From contig NZ_QKYU01000008.1 in the NCBI RefSeq assembly GCF_003253705.1, forward strand, positions 115,525 through 179,524: a DNA stretch of 64,000 bases, given 5' to 3'. The notes beneath the pieces are model-generated. The model saw only the letters and a program-made list of their open reading frames with translations, was not told where the DNA came from and did not search any database. This document shows, piece by piece, positions 56,003 through 64,000 of this stretch (the first letter of the stretch is position 1; each line of letters starts with the position of its first letter). Both the position numbers and the translations under genes were made by a program. The stretch is from Humitalea rosea (GTDB lineage: Bacteria > Pseudomonadota > Alphaproteobacteria > Acetobacterales > Acetobacteraceae).

Positions 56003-56928
56003 GCCACATTCCGGTGATGCTGGCCGAGGTGCTGGACATGCTCGCCCCCCGCGACGGCGCCCTCTATTGCGATGGCACCTTCGGCGGCGGCGGCTATGCC
56101 GCGGCGATCCTGGAGGCCGCCGGCTGCACCCTCTATGCGATCGACCGCGACCCCGACGCGATTGCGCGCGGCGCGCCCCTCGCGGCCGCCCATCCCGGCC
56201 GGCTGCATCTGCTCGAAGGCCGCTTTGGCGAGATCGGATCGCTGATGGCATCGCAGAACATCGCCCTGCTGGATGGTATCGTTCTCGATCTCGGGGTCTC
56301 ATCTTTCCAGATCGATCAGCCGAATCGGGGCTTTTCCTTCCGCAGTGAGGGCCCTCTCGACATGCGGATGGAACGCGCCGGCCCCTCGGCCGCCGATCTC
56401 GTGAATTCGCTGCCGGAGAAGGAGCTGGCCGACGTGCTGTTCACCTTCGGCGAGGAGCGCCATTCCCGCCGCATCGCGCGGGCCATCGTGGCCGCGCGCG
56501 CCGAGTCCCCGATCGAAACCACCCAGCGTCTGGCCGAGATCATCCGTGCCAATGTGCCGCGCGATCCCTCCGGCATGGATGGCGCGACGCGCTCCTTCCA
56601 GGGCCTGCGGATCAGGGTGAACGACGAGCTGGGCGAGATCGAGCGTGGCCTTGCCGCCGCGACGGCATTGCTCGCCCCCGGCGGGCGGCTCGTGGTCGTC
56701 GCCTTCCATTCGCTGGAGGACAGGATCGTGAAGCGCTTCATGGCCGCCGCCTGCGGCCGCACGCCGAGCCCCGGCCGGCACAATCCCGCAGCACTGATGG
56801 CCCGCCCGGCGCCAACCGATTTCCGCCTGCTCACCCCCCAGGCCCTGCGCCCGGGGTCCGACGAAACCCACCGGAACCCGCGCGCCCGAAGCGCGCGGCT
56901 GCGCGCGATGGAGCGCCTGGCCGCATGA
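55999..56928 (+). CDS. rsmH: 16S rRNA m4C1402 methyltransferase RsmH
   Basis: 309 residues from ATG 55999. [28 protein letters not shown] (SAM loop), [47 protein letters not shown] and [12 protein letters not shown] are all RsmH. It methylates N4 of C1402 in 16S rRNA. Overlaps mraZ and ftsL by 4 bp each. Complete. Confidence 0.95.
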   Translation: MSHIPVMLAEVLDMLAPRDGALYCDGTFGGGGYAAAILEAAGCTLYAIDRDPDAIARGAPLAAAHPGRLHLLEGRFGEIGSLMASQNIALLDGIVLDLGVSSFQIDQPNRGFSFRSEGPLDMRMERAGPSAADLVNSLPEKELADVLFTFGEERHSRRIARAIVAARAESPIETTQRLAEIIRANVPRDPSGMDGATRSFQGLRIRVNDELGEIERGLAAATALLAPGGRLVVVAFHSLEDRIVKRFMAAACGRTPSPGRHNPAALMARPAPTDFRLLTPQALRPGSDETHRNPRARSARLRAMERLAA

Positions 56929-57878
56929 TGCGTCCCCTCACGATCCTGATCCTGCTCGGCGCCGCCGGCGCCGGGCTGCATCTCTATTCGGTCAAGCAGA
57001 GCACCGCGGTGCTGGAGCGGGAGCTGCGCGACATCCTGCGCCAGACCGAGGCGGCGCGGGAACGCAGCCAGGTGCTGCGCGCCGAATGGGCGCTGTTGAA
57101 CCAGCCGGACCGGCTGCGCCGCGTCGTCGAGCAGCATCTGACCCTGGAGCCGATGGCGCCGTCCCAGTTCGTCCGCCTCACGGACATGGACCGCCGCCTG
57201 CCGGAGCGCGTCGCCTTCGCCGGTGCGCCGAGCCTCTTCGCCGATCCGGCGCCGGTCGAGGGCCGGGAGACGCTGCTCGCCGGGCGCGCGCGCGCCGCCG
57301 CCGTGGTTGCCGCGGCTGCCCCCGTGGCACCGGCCCCCGTGTCATCGGCCCCCGTGTCACCGGCCCCCGTGTCACCGGCAGCCTTGGCGCCGGCAGCCTT
57401 GGCAGCGGCAGCCGTCACCTCCGCCCCCATCGCCCTGGCCAGCATCGAGCCCCCTGCCCAGGCCCCGGCCCCGCGCCCGCATGCGCCGCCGCCGCCCACG
57501 CCGATGGCCCAGCCGGCCGCGGCCGAGCGCCCGCTTGCCCCGCCCGTCACCCATGCGAGCCCGCCCGCCGCCTCGGTCCAGGTCGTGCGCGTCGCCGCCG
57601 TCGCGGCCCCCGCCCCGGCCCGCCCGGCCCCCGCGCCCCGTGCGGTCACCGTGGCCGTGGCCGCCCCGCGCGCCGCACCGTCCCGCCCCGCCTTGGGCCG
57701 CGACGCCGACACCCCCAACGCCGCGGCCCAGTTCCGCGCCCCGGCGCCGGCCGTCAGCGCGCTGGGCGGCATGGCGCGCAGCGACCAGCCGATGCTGCCG
57801 CCCCCCGTCCCCTATGGCGGCGGCGGGCTGATCAGCTCGGCCAATGCCGCGACGCTTTACGGCTCGGCGGCGCGATGA
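56925..57878 (+). CDS. ftsL: FtsL-like division protein with long Ala/Pro-rich C-terminal extension
   Basis: 317 residues. Residues 1-100 match FtsL: one membrane helix ([19 protein letters not shown]), coiled coil ([46 protein letters not shown]) and [10 protein letters not shown]. Alphaproteobacterial FtsL is usually 90-150 residues, so the extra ~200 residues, rich in Ala, Pro and Val with PAPVS and ALA repeats, are unusual; no alternative stop or frameshift is seen. The tail would lie in the periplasm, where FtsL meets FtsI, whose gene overlaps by 4 bp. Confidence 0.85.
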   Translation: MMRPLTILILLGAAGAGLHLYSVKQSTAVLERELRDILRQTEAARERSQVLRAEWALLNQPDRLRRVVEQHLTLEPMAPSQFVRLTDMDRRLPERVAFAGAPSLFADPAPVEGRETLLAGRARAAAVVAAAAPVAPAPVSSAPVSPAPVSPAALAPAALAAAAVTSAPIALASIEPPAQAPAPRPHAPPPPTPMAQPAAAERPLAPPVTHASPPAASVQVVRVAAVAAPAPARPAPAPRAVTVAVAAPRAAPSRPALGRDADTPNAAAQFRAPAPAVSALGGMARSDQPMLPPPVPYGGGGLISSANAATLYGSAAR

Positions 57879-60040
57879 CCGGCGCCCCCCGCGGCGCCCC
57901 GCCGCCCGACGCCGAGCCGCTGCGCAGGGTGCCCTCACCCGAGCGCCCGGCGCGGCCCGCGCCCGGCACCGCCGTCGCCTCCACCGCCGATCCCGGCCTG
58001 CACGGCGTCCGCGCCGCGCGGGCCATGACGCGCAGCCGGCTCAAATTCGCCGCCATTGGTTTCTCGGTGCTGTTCGGCGCGGTCGGGCTGAAGCTCGCCG
58101 ATGCCACGATCTTCGACCCCGCGACCCCGCGCCGGGTCGGCGCCGCCCTGCGCCCGGTCATCGCCGCCGCCACCGAACCCACGGTCAGCCGTGGCGCCAT
58201 CACCGATCGCAATGGCGAAATCCTCGCCGTCTCGCTGCCGATCACCGCGCTCTATGCCAATCCCCGGGTGATCGAGAATCCGCGCAGCGTCGCGCTGCGG
58301 CTGGCCGCGGTGCTGCCGCAGCTCGATGTCGATCTCGTCACCGCGCGGCTCTCGACCGACCGGCAATTCGCCTACCTCGCCCGCGCGCTGACCCCGCGCG
58401 AGGTCGCCGCGGTCAACGGCCTCGGCATCCCGGGGCTGGAGTTTCAGGAGGCCGAGCGCCGCTACTACCCGCAGGGTCGCGCCGCGGTGCATGCGCTCGG
58501 CGCCGTCGATGTCGATGGCAATGGCATCGCCGGCGTCGAGCGGTTCTTCGACGAGCGGCTGCGGCTGCGCGCCTCGGACCAGCTTCGCCTCTCGCTCGAT
58601 ATCCGCGTGCAGCTCGCGCTGCGTGAAGCGGTGGCCAAGGCGATCGCCGACTACAGCGGCATCGGCGGCGCCGGCGTGGTGCTGGATGTCCGCACCTCCG
58701 AAGTCATCTCCATGGTCAGCCTGCCGGATTTCGACCAGTACGACCTCGGCTCGGCCACCTCCGACCAGCGCTTCAACCGCGTCACCGTGGGACTCTACGA
58801 ACCGGGCAGCACCTTCAAGCTGTTCACCACCGCCATGGCGCTGGAGGCCGGGACCACCACCGTCATGGGCGGCTATGATGCCGCCAGCCCGATCCGCATC
58901 GGCCGGTTCACCATCAGCGATTATCGCGGCAAGGGCCGCTGGCTCGCGCTGCCGGAGATCCTGGCCTACTCGTCCAACCTCGGCGCCGCGCATATGGCCG
59001 AGGCGGTGGGCACGCTGCGCCATCGCGCCTTCATGGGTGCCGCCGGCCTGCTGGACCGCCAGCGGATCGAGCTGCCGGAGACGGCAACCCCCCTCGCCCC
59101 TTCCGCGCGAAGCTGGCGCGAGGTCAACACGCTGACCATCGGCTTCGGCCACGGCATCTCGGTGACGCCGCTGCATGTGGTGAACGGGGTCGCGGCGCTG
59201 GCCAATGGCGGCATTCTGCGCCGCCCCACCATCCTGGCGCATCCCGACGGCGAGGAGCGCGAGGGCATTCGGCTGGTGTCGGAGCGCACCTCGGAGACCA
59301 TCCGCCGGCTGATGCGCCTCGTCGTCACCGATGGCTCGGGCCGCTCGGCCGAGGTTCCGGGCTATTTCGTCGGCGGCAAGACCGGCACGGCGCAGAAGAC
59401 CGGGCCGAACGGCAACTACCTCGCCAACAAGCGGATCGCGGCCTTCGTCGGTGCCTTCCCGATGTATGCGCCGCGCTACGCCGTCTATGTGATGGTGGAT
59501 GAGCCCTCGCCGAATGCGATGAGCCATGGCTTCGCCACTGCCGGCTGGGTCGCCGCCCCCGCCGCGCATACGGTCATCAGCCGCATCGCCCCGATCCTGG
59601 GCCTGGTGCCGGAGGACCCGGCCAATCCCGCGCTGATCGCCGCGACGCGGATGCCGTTGCAGCCCCGCGCCAGCGGCGCCCCCCCGGTCACGGCGCCCGC
59701 CGCCGAGCCCGGCACCATCACTGCCGCCGTCGCCGCCATGAACGCGGTGATGCCCCGCCCGGCCGCGGCCCCGGCGGCACGCCCCGGCACCGCCGCCGAG
59801 GCCGAGCCGGCCCGCCGCCCCTCAGGCGGTGCCGCGCCCGCCCGCCCGCCCAGCCGCGCGACCACCGGCGCCACGCCGCCCCGGCCCCACCGGGGCGAAC
59901 CGGTGGCCCCGGTCCCGGCCCACATCCTGCCGCCGCCGGTGCCGATCAACCGCGCCTCCCCCCTCCGCCTCACCTCGGGCGAGCCGCCCGCGCTGCATCA
60001 GGCGGTCCTGGGGCCGGAGAGCCAGCGTGACGCTCGCTGA
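57875..60040 (+). CDS. ftsI: Division-specific penicillin-binding protein FtsI (PBP3)
   Basis: 721 residues from ATG 57875; the frame upstream overlaps ftsL and is a shadow. A cytoplasmic stretch of about 55 residues, one membrane helix (FAAIGFSVLFGAVGLKLADA), the PBP dimerisation domain (RGAITDRNGEILAVS), and transpeptidase with Ser312 in EPGSTFKLF, YSSN and VGGKTGTAQ. The last 130 residues are Pro/Ala-rich and low complexity, another long tail like that of FtsL. It cross-links septal peptidoglycan. Confidence 0.94.
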   Translation: MTGAPRGAPPPDAEPLRRVPSPERPARPAPGTAVASTADPGLHGVRAARAMTRSRLKFAAIGFSVLFGAVGLKLADATIFDPATPRRVGAALRPVIAAATEPTVSRGAITDRNGEILAVSLPITALYANPRVIENPRSVALRLAAVLPQLDVDLVTARLSTDRQFAYLARALTPREVAAVNGLGIPGLEFQEAERRYYPQGRAAVHALGAVDVDGNGIAGVERFFDERLRLRASDQLRLSLDIRVQLALREAVAKAIADYSGIGGAGVVLDVRTSEVISMVSLPDFDQYDLGSATSDQRFNRVTVGLYEPGSTFKLFTTAMALEAGTTTVMGGYDAASPIRIGRFTISDYRGKGRWLALPEILAYSSNLGAAHMAEAVGTLRHRAFMGAAGLLDRQRIELPETATPLAPSARSWREVNTLTIGFGHGISVTPLHVVNGVAALANGGILRRPTILAHPDGEEREGIRLVSERTSETIRRLMRLVVTDGSGRSAEVPGYFVGGKTGTAQKTGPNGNYLANKRIAAFVGAFPMYAPRYAVYVMVDEPSPNAMSHGFATAGWVAAPAAHTVISRIAPILGLVPEDPANPALIAATRMPLQPRASGAPPVTAPAAEPGTITAAVAAMNAVMPRPAAAPAARPGTAAEAEPARRPSGGAAPARPPSRATTGATPPRPHRGEPVAPVPAHILPPPVPINRASPLRLTSGEPPALHQAVLGPESQRDAR

Positions 60041-61484
60041 GATGCTGGCGCGCGAACCCGCCATCGCCCTGACCAGCGGCGAGACCGGCGCCGAGCTGGC
60101 CGGGCTGACGGCCGATAGCCGCGCCGTCGCGCCGGGGTTCCTCTTCGCCGCCCTGCCCGGGGTCCGCGCCGATGGCCGCGGCTTCATCGCCGAGGCGGTG
60201 GCCCGCGGGGCCGCCGCCGTGCTGGCGCCCGAGGGCACCGAATGGCCGCCCGGCGTGCCGCCCCGCCCGCTGCTGACCGCCGCCGACCCGCGCCGCGCCT
60301 TCGCCCGCATGGCGGCGGCGCATTACGGGCTGCAGCCGGCCTGCATCGTCGCCATCACCGGCACCAACGGCAAGACCAGCACCGCCGAGTTCCTGCGCCA
60401 GATATGGGCCCTGGACGGCGGCGGCCCCGCCGCCTCGCTCGGCACGCTCGGGCTGACGCGGGACGGCGTCTCCTCCGGCCCCGGCCTGACCACCCCCGAT
60501 CCGGTGGCGCTGCATGCCATGCTGGCGCGGCTGGCGCGGGACGGCGTCGGCCGGCTGGCGATGGAGGCCTCCTCGCACGGGCTGGACCAGCGGCGGCTGG
60601 ATGGGGTGCGGCTGCATGCGGCGGGGTTCAGCAACCTCACCCGCGACCATCTGGATTACCATCACGACCTCGCCGGGTATCGCGCCGCCAAGCTGCGGCT
60701 GTTCGAGGTGCTGCTGCCGCCCCAGGCCGCCGTCGTCGCCAATGCGGATATGGACCCCGTGACCCTGGGCGCGCTCGCCGGCATCGCCGCGCGCCGGCAG
60801 CTGCGGCTGCTGACGGTCGGCGAGGCCGGGCGGGACCTGCGCCTCCTCTCCGCGCAGCCCTTGCCGGAGGGGCTGGCGCTGGAGATCGCCGCCTTCGGCG
60901 CGCGGCATGCGGTGATGCTGCCGCTGGTCGGGCGCTTCCAGGCCGACAATGCGCTGCTGGCCGCGGGGCTTGCGGCGGTGACGGGCGGGCGGGACCCGCT
61001 GTCGGCGCTGGCGCGGCTCACGGGCGTGCGCGGGCGGATGGAGCTGGCCGCGCGCCTGCCCAATGGCGCCGCCGTCTATGTCGATTACGCGCATACGCCG
61101 GATGCGCTGGCGCGGCTGCTGGCGGCGCTGCGCCCGCATGCGACGGGGAAGCTGGTGGCCGTGTTCGGCGCGGGCGGGGATCGCGATCCGGGCAAGCGGC
61201 CGTTGATGGGCGCGGTGGTGGCGGCGCACGCCGACCTCGCCTTCATCACCGACGACAATCCCCGCGGCGAGGACCCGGCCCTGATCCGCGCCGCGATCCG
61301 CAGCGCCTGCCCCGAGGGCATCGAGATCGGCGACCGCGCGCGGGCCATCGCCGAAGCCATGGCCGCCCTCGGCCCCGGCGATGTGCTGGCGGTCGCGGGC
61401 AAGGGGCATGAGCCGGGCCAGACCATCGCCGGCGTCACCCATCCCTTCGACGATGTGTCGGTGGTGCGGGGCCTGGCGGGATGA
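60027..61484 (+). CDS. murE: UDP-MurNAc-tripeptide synthetase MurE
   Basis: 485 residues from GTG 60027 (GGAGAG 8 nt before; overlaps ftsI by 14 bp). GLTADSRAVAPGFLFAALPG, ATP loop AITGTNGKTSTAEF, ASSHGLDQRRLDGV, AYTVHTPDALARLL-like DYAHTPDALARLL and DNPRGEDPALI; DNPR marks meso-diaminopimelate specificity. Complete. Confidence 0.95.
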   Translation: MTLAEMLAREPAIALTSGETGAELAGLTADSRAVAPGFLFAALPGVRADGRGFIAEAVARGAAAVLAPEGTEWPPGVPPRPLLTAADPRRAFARMAAAHYGLQPACIVAITGTNGKTSTAEFLRQIWALDGGGPAASLGTLGLTRDGVSSGPGLTTPDPVALHAMLARLARDGVGRLAMEASSHGLDQRRLDGVRLHAAGFSNLTRDHLDYHHDLAGYRAAKLRLFEVLLPPQAAVVANADMDPVTLGALAGIAARRQLRLLTVGEAGRDLRLLSAQPLPEGLALEIAAFGARHAVMLPLVGRFQADNALLAAGLAAVTGGRDPLSALARLTGVRGRMELAARLPNGAAVYVDYAHTPDALARLLAALRPHATGKLVAVFGAGGDRDPGKRPLMGAVVAAHADLAFITDDNPRGEDPALIRAAIRSACPEGIEIGDRARAIAEAMAALGPGDVLAVAGKGHEPGQTIAGVTHPFDDVSVVRGLAG

Positions 61485-62824
61485 GCGCGCTCTGGACCGC
61501 CGCCGAATTGCGGCAGGCGACCGGCGGGACCGGGGGCGCCGATGTGACGGGCGTGGCCATCGACAGCCGCGCCGTGGTGGCCGGCGACCTGTTCGTCGCC
61601 CTGCGCGCCGAACGCGACGGGCATGCCTTCGTCGCCGATGCGCTCGCCCGGGGTGCGGCCTGCGCCATGGTCGCCGAGGACGTGCCGGGCTTGCGCGTCG
61701 CCGATACGCTGGTGGGGCTCGCCGCCCTCGGCGCCGCCGGCCGGGCGCGGACGAGCGCCCGCGTCGTCGCGGTGACCGGCAGCGTCGGCAAGACCACGGT
61801 GAAGGAGATGCTGCGCCACGGCCTCGCCGGGCAGGGCCTGACCCATGCCAGCGCCGCCAGCCACAACAACCAATGGGGCGTGCCGCTGACCCTGGCCCGC
61901 CTGCCGCGCGCGGCCCGCTACGCAGTCATCGAGATCGGCATGAACAACCGCGGCGAGATCGCCCCCCTCGCCCGCCTGGCGCGGCCCGATGTGGCGGTGG
62001 TGACCAACATCGGCACCGCCCATGTCGGCAACCTCGGCAGCGAGGCGGCGATCGCGGCGGAGAAGGGCGATATCCTGCTGGGCCTGGAGCGGGGCGGCAT
62101 CGCCGTGCTGCCCGCCGACAGCCCGCATTTCGCCGCCCTGGCCGCCACGGCGCCCGGGCGGGTGGTGGGCTTCGGCCACGCCGCCGGCGCCCAGGCGCGG
62201 CTGCTTGAGGTCCGCGAACAGGCCGGTTCGGTCGAGGTGTCGGCGCGGCTCTATGGCCATCACATCGCCTTCACTGTTGGCGCCCCCGGCGCGCATATGG
62301 CGATGAACGCCATCGCGGCGATCGCCGCCGCCGCCGCCCTCGGCGCCGATCCGCTGGGCTTCGCCGCCTCCCTGGCCACGTTCGGCGCGGGCGCGGGGCG
62401 CGGGCAGCGCGTCGTGCTGAGGCTGCCCGGCGGCGGCAGCGCGCTGCTGCTGGACGAATCCTACAACGCCTCGGTCGCCTCGGTCCGCGCCGCCCTTTCG
62501 GTGCTGGCGGCGCAGGAGGCGCGCCGGCGCATCGCGGTGCTCGGCGACATGCTGGAGCTGGGCGAGGCGGGGCCCGCGCAGCACCTCTGTCTCCTCCCCG
62601 ACGTCGTGGGCGTGGCCGATCTCGTCTTCTGCTGCGGCCCCCTGATGAGGCGCCTGTTCGAGGCCCTGCCGGCCGAACGCCGCGGCCAGGCCACCGCCGA
62701 CAGCACCGCCTTGGCGCCGCTGGTGGCGGGGGTGCTGCGGGATGGCGATGCGGTGATGGTGAAGGGCTCCCTCGGCAGCCGCATGGCGGTGGTGGTCGCC
62801 GCATTGAAGGAACTGGCAGCATGA
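61481..62824 (+). CDS. murF: UDP-MurNAc-pentapeptide synthetase MurF
   Basis: 447 residues. [56 protein letters not shown] and [24 protein letters not shown] are MurF signatures. It adds D-Ala-D-Ala to the tripeptide. Overlaps murE and mraY by 4 bp. Confidence 0.95.
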   Translation: MSALWTAAELRQATGGTGGADVTGVAIDSRAVVAGDLFVALRAERDGHAFVADALARGAACAMVAEDVPGLRVADTLVGLAALGAAGRARTSARVVAVTGSVGKTTVKEMLRHGLAGQGLTHASAASHNNQWGVPLTLARLPRAARYAVIEIGMNNRGEIAPLARLARPDVAVVTNIGTAHVGNLGSEAAIAAEKGDILLGLERGGIAVLPADSPHFAALAATAPGRVVGFGHAAGAQARLLEVREQAGSVEVSARLYGHHIAFTVGAPGAHMAMNAIAAIAAAAALGADPLGFAASLATFGAGAGRGQRVVLRLPGGGSALLLDESYNASVASVRAALSVLAAQEARRRIAVLGDMLELGEAGPAQHLCLLPDVVGVADLVFCCGPLMRRLFEALPAERRGQATADSTALAPLVAGVLRDGDAVMVKGSLGSRMAVVVAALKELAA

Positions 62825-63909
62825 TCCCGCTTTTGCTGTCGGGGCTGTCCGATGACTTCATCGCCTTCAACCTCGTCCGCTACACGACCTTCCGCGCGGG
62901 TGCGGCCTGCATCACGGCGCTGCTGATCAGCCTCGTCTTCGGCGCGCGCATCATCCGCTGGTTGCGCTCCTTCCAGCGCGGCGGGCAGCCGATCCGCGAG
63001 GATGGCCCCGAACGCCATCTGATCGAGAAGAAGGGCACGCCGACCATGGGCGGGGTGCTGATCCTGCTCGGCATCGCCGCCGCGACGCTGCTTTGGGCGG
63101 ATCTGCGCAATGGCATGGTCTGGGCGGTGCTGATGGTCACCATCGGCTATGGCGCGATCGGCTTCGTGGACGACTGGCTGAAGGTCACCAAGCGCAACAC
63201 CAAGGGCGTGTCCGGCCGCACCAAGCTGGTGGCGCAGGCGGTGATCGGGCTGCTCGCCTCGGTCTGGATCACCGCGCTGATGCCCCCCGCCCTGCAGGGC
63301 GCCTTCGTCTTTCCGGTCTTCAAGGAAGCGCTGCTGAACTTCGGGCTGCTGTTTCCGCTGGTCGGCATGTTCGTGATGATGGGCGCCTCGAACGCCGTGA
63401 ACCTGACCGATGGGCTGGATGGGCTGGCGATCGTGCCGGCGATGATCGCCGCCGGCGTCTTCGCGCTGATCGCCTATCTCGTCGGCAACCGCATCTTCGC
63501 CGATTATCTGCAACTGCATGGCGTGCCCGGCGCGGGCGAGCTTGCGGTGTTCTGCTCGGCGCTGGTCGGTGCGGGGCTCGGCTTCCTCTGGTTCAACGCG
63601 CCGCCGGCGGCGGTGTTCATGGGCGATACCGGCAGCCTCGCCCTTGGCGGCGCGCTCGGCGCCGTCGCGGTCGCGACCAAGCATGAGGTGGTTCTGGCCA
63701 TCGTCGGTGGGCTGTTCGTGGTCGAGACGCTGTCCGTCATCATCCAGGTGTTCTGGTACAAGCGCACCGGCAAGCGCGTCTTCCTGATGGCGCCCTTGCA
63801 CCACCACTTCGAGAAGAAGGGCTGGGCCGAGGCCACCATCGTCATCCGCTTCTGGATCATCGCGATGATCCTCGCCCTCGTCGGCCTCTCGACGCTGAAG
63901 ATCCGATGA
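62821..63909 (+). CDS. mraY: Phospho-MurNAc-pentapeptide transferase MraY
   Basis: 362 residues with about ten membrane segments. [29 protein letters not shown] (catalytic DD), [25 protein letters not shown] and [13 protein letters not shown] are the MraY motifs. It makes lipid I. Last recognisable gene of the cluster in the window. Confidence 0.95.
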   Translation: MIPLLLSGLSDDFIAFNLVRYTTFRAGAACITALLISLVFGARIIRWLRSFQRGGQPIREDGPERHLIEKKGTPTMGGVLILLGIAAATLLWADLRNGMVWAVLMVTIGYGAIGFVDDWLKVTKRNTKGVSGRTKLVAQAVIGLLASVWITALMPPALQGAFVFPVFKEALLNFGLLFPLVGMFVMMGASNAVNLTDGLDGLAIVPAMIAAGVFALIAYLVGNRIFADYLQLHGVPGAGELAVFCSALVGAGLGFLWFNAPPAAVFMGDTGSLALGGALGAVAVATKHEVVLAIVGGLFVVETLSVIIQVFWYKRTGKRVFLMAPLHHHFEKKGWAEATIVIRFWIIAMILALVGLSTLKIR

Positions 63910-64000
63910 GATACCGTCACGCTGAGCAAGCGCTTTTTGTGTGGTCCGCAGGCGCGGTCGGCTGCGTTGTGTTGGGACTACGCCGCCCGCGCCTGCTCTG
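63906..64000 (+). other. Open frame after mraY, not recognised, cut by window edge
   Basis: ATGA overlaps the mraY stop and 31 codons stay open ([19 protein letters not shown] then CVVLGLRRPRLL). It does not look like the start of MurD, which usually follows; possibly an insertion or another gene. Confidence 0.3.

Noticed and set aside
57086..57874. Upstream extension of FtsI to 984 residues
   Set aside because: The extra part overlaps ftsL in another frame and is Pro/Arg/Ala low complexity; the ATG at 57875 gives the standard 4-bp overlap.

Overview
The window looks like chromosomal DNA of a high-GC alphaproteobacterium. Acetobacteraceae (Roseomonas-like) is my best guess. The lineage evidence is a permuted two-piece ssrA with tag ANDNSREAVALAA next to an alpha-type sspB, a FixL-FixJ-FixK oxygen-sensing set, an alphaproteobacterial rnpB, and a dcw cluster in the usual order. 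Nearly all real genes were separated from shadow frames by protein-like composition, recognisable motifs and ATGA/TGATG start-stop overlaps.

Region 1 (1-17.1 kb) is a microaerobic-response island. A FixK-type regulator (with a UspA gene behind it) is divergent from fixL (heme PAS plus kinase) and fixJ. Six 14-bp sites resembling TTGAT-N4-ATCAA lie upstream of a single-domain response regulator, an HdeD-like membrane protein, a host-attachment-family protein, a three-BON protein, a HupE-type permease, and an HlyD/RbbA/ABC-2 export operon. The E..SR recognition helix of the FixK protein fits these sites. The island ends with two small proteins, a stand-alone HMA-like protein, and an operon pairing a P2-type ATPase with a divergent S-adenosylmethionine-synthetase-like protein.

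Region 2 (17.2-21.8 kb) is a MarR regulator divergent from a TRAP transporter operon (DctP, DctQ, DctM, then an MhpD-like protein), with a perfect palindrome between them and a strong terminator after dctP.

Region 3 (21.8-37.9 kb) is a shrunken Mu-like prophage inserted in a glycosyltransferase gene. The N- and C-terminal parts of the glycosyltransferase lie on either side, and about 100 codons of its middle are missing. The left end keeps three transposase-binding-like repeats. Four junctions reveal large deletions: MuA DNA-binding part fused in frame to the tail of an endolysin; a large-terminase stub cut at its ATPase motif directly before the capsid gene; tail sheath fused in frame to tape measure; and baseplate gp47 run into the glycosyltransferase. 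The remnant cannot make particles by itself, but its baseplate genes gp43-gp46 and its repressor/Ner switch look intact.

Region 4 (37.9-54.8 kb) holds ssrA, sspB, class I fumarase, a small protein, RidA, a VOC protein, class II fumarase, an RHH protein, MazEF, AsmA, a fused 5-oxoprolinase/hydantoinase with a divergent winged-helix regulator, DjlA, a GMC oxidoreductase, an amidase and a VOC protein.

Region 5 (54.8-64 kb) is rnpB followed by the division and wall cluster mraZ-rsmH-ftsL-ftsI-murE-murF-mraY, tightly overlapped. Its leader carries five CCC triplets at exact 10-bp spacing, which look like MraZ boxes. murD is not recognisable directly after mraY.
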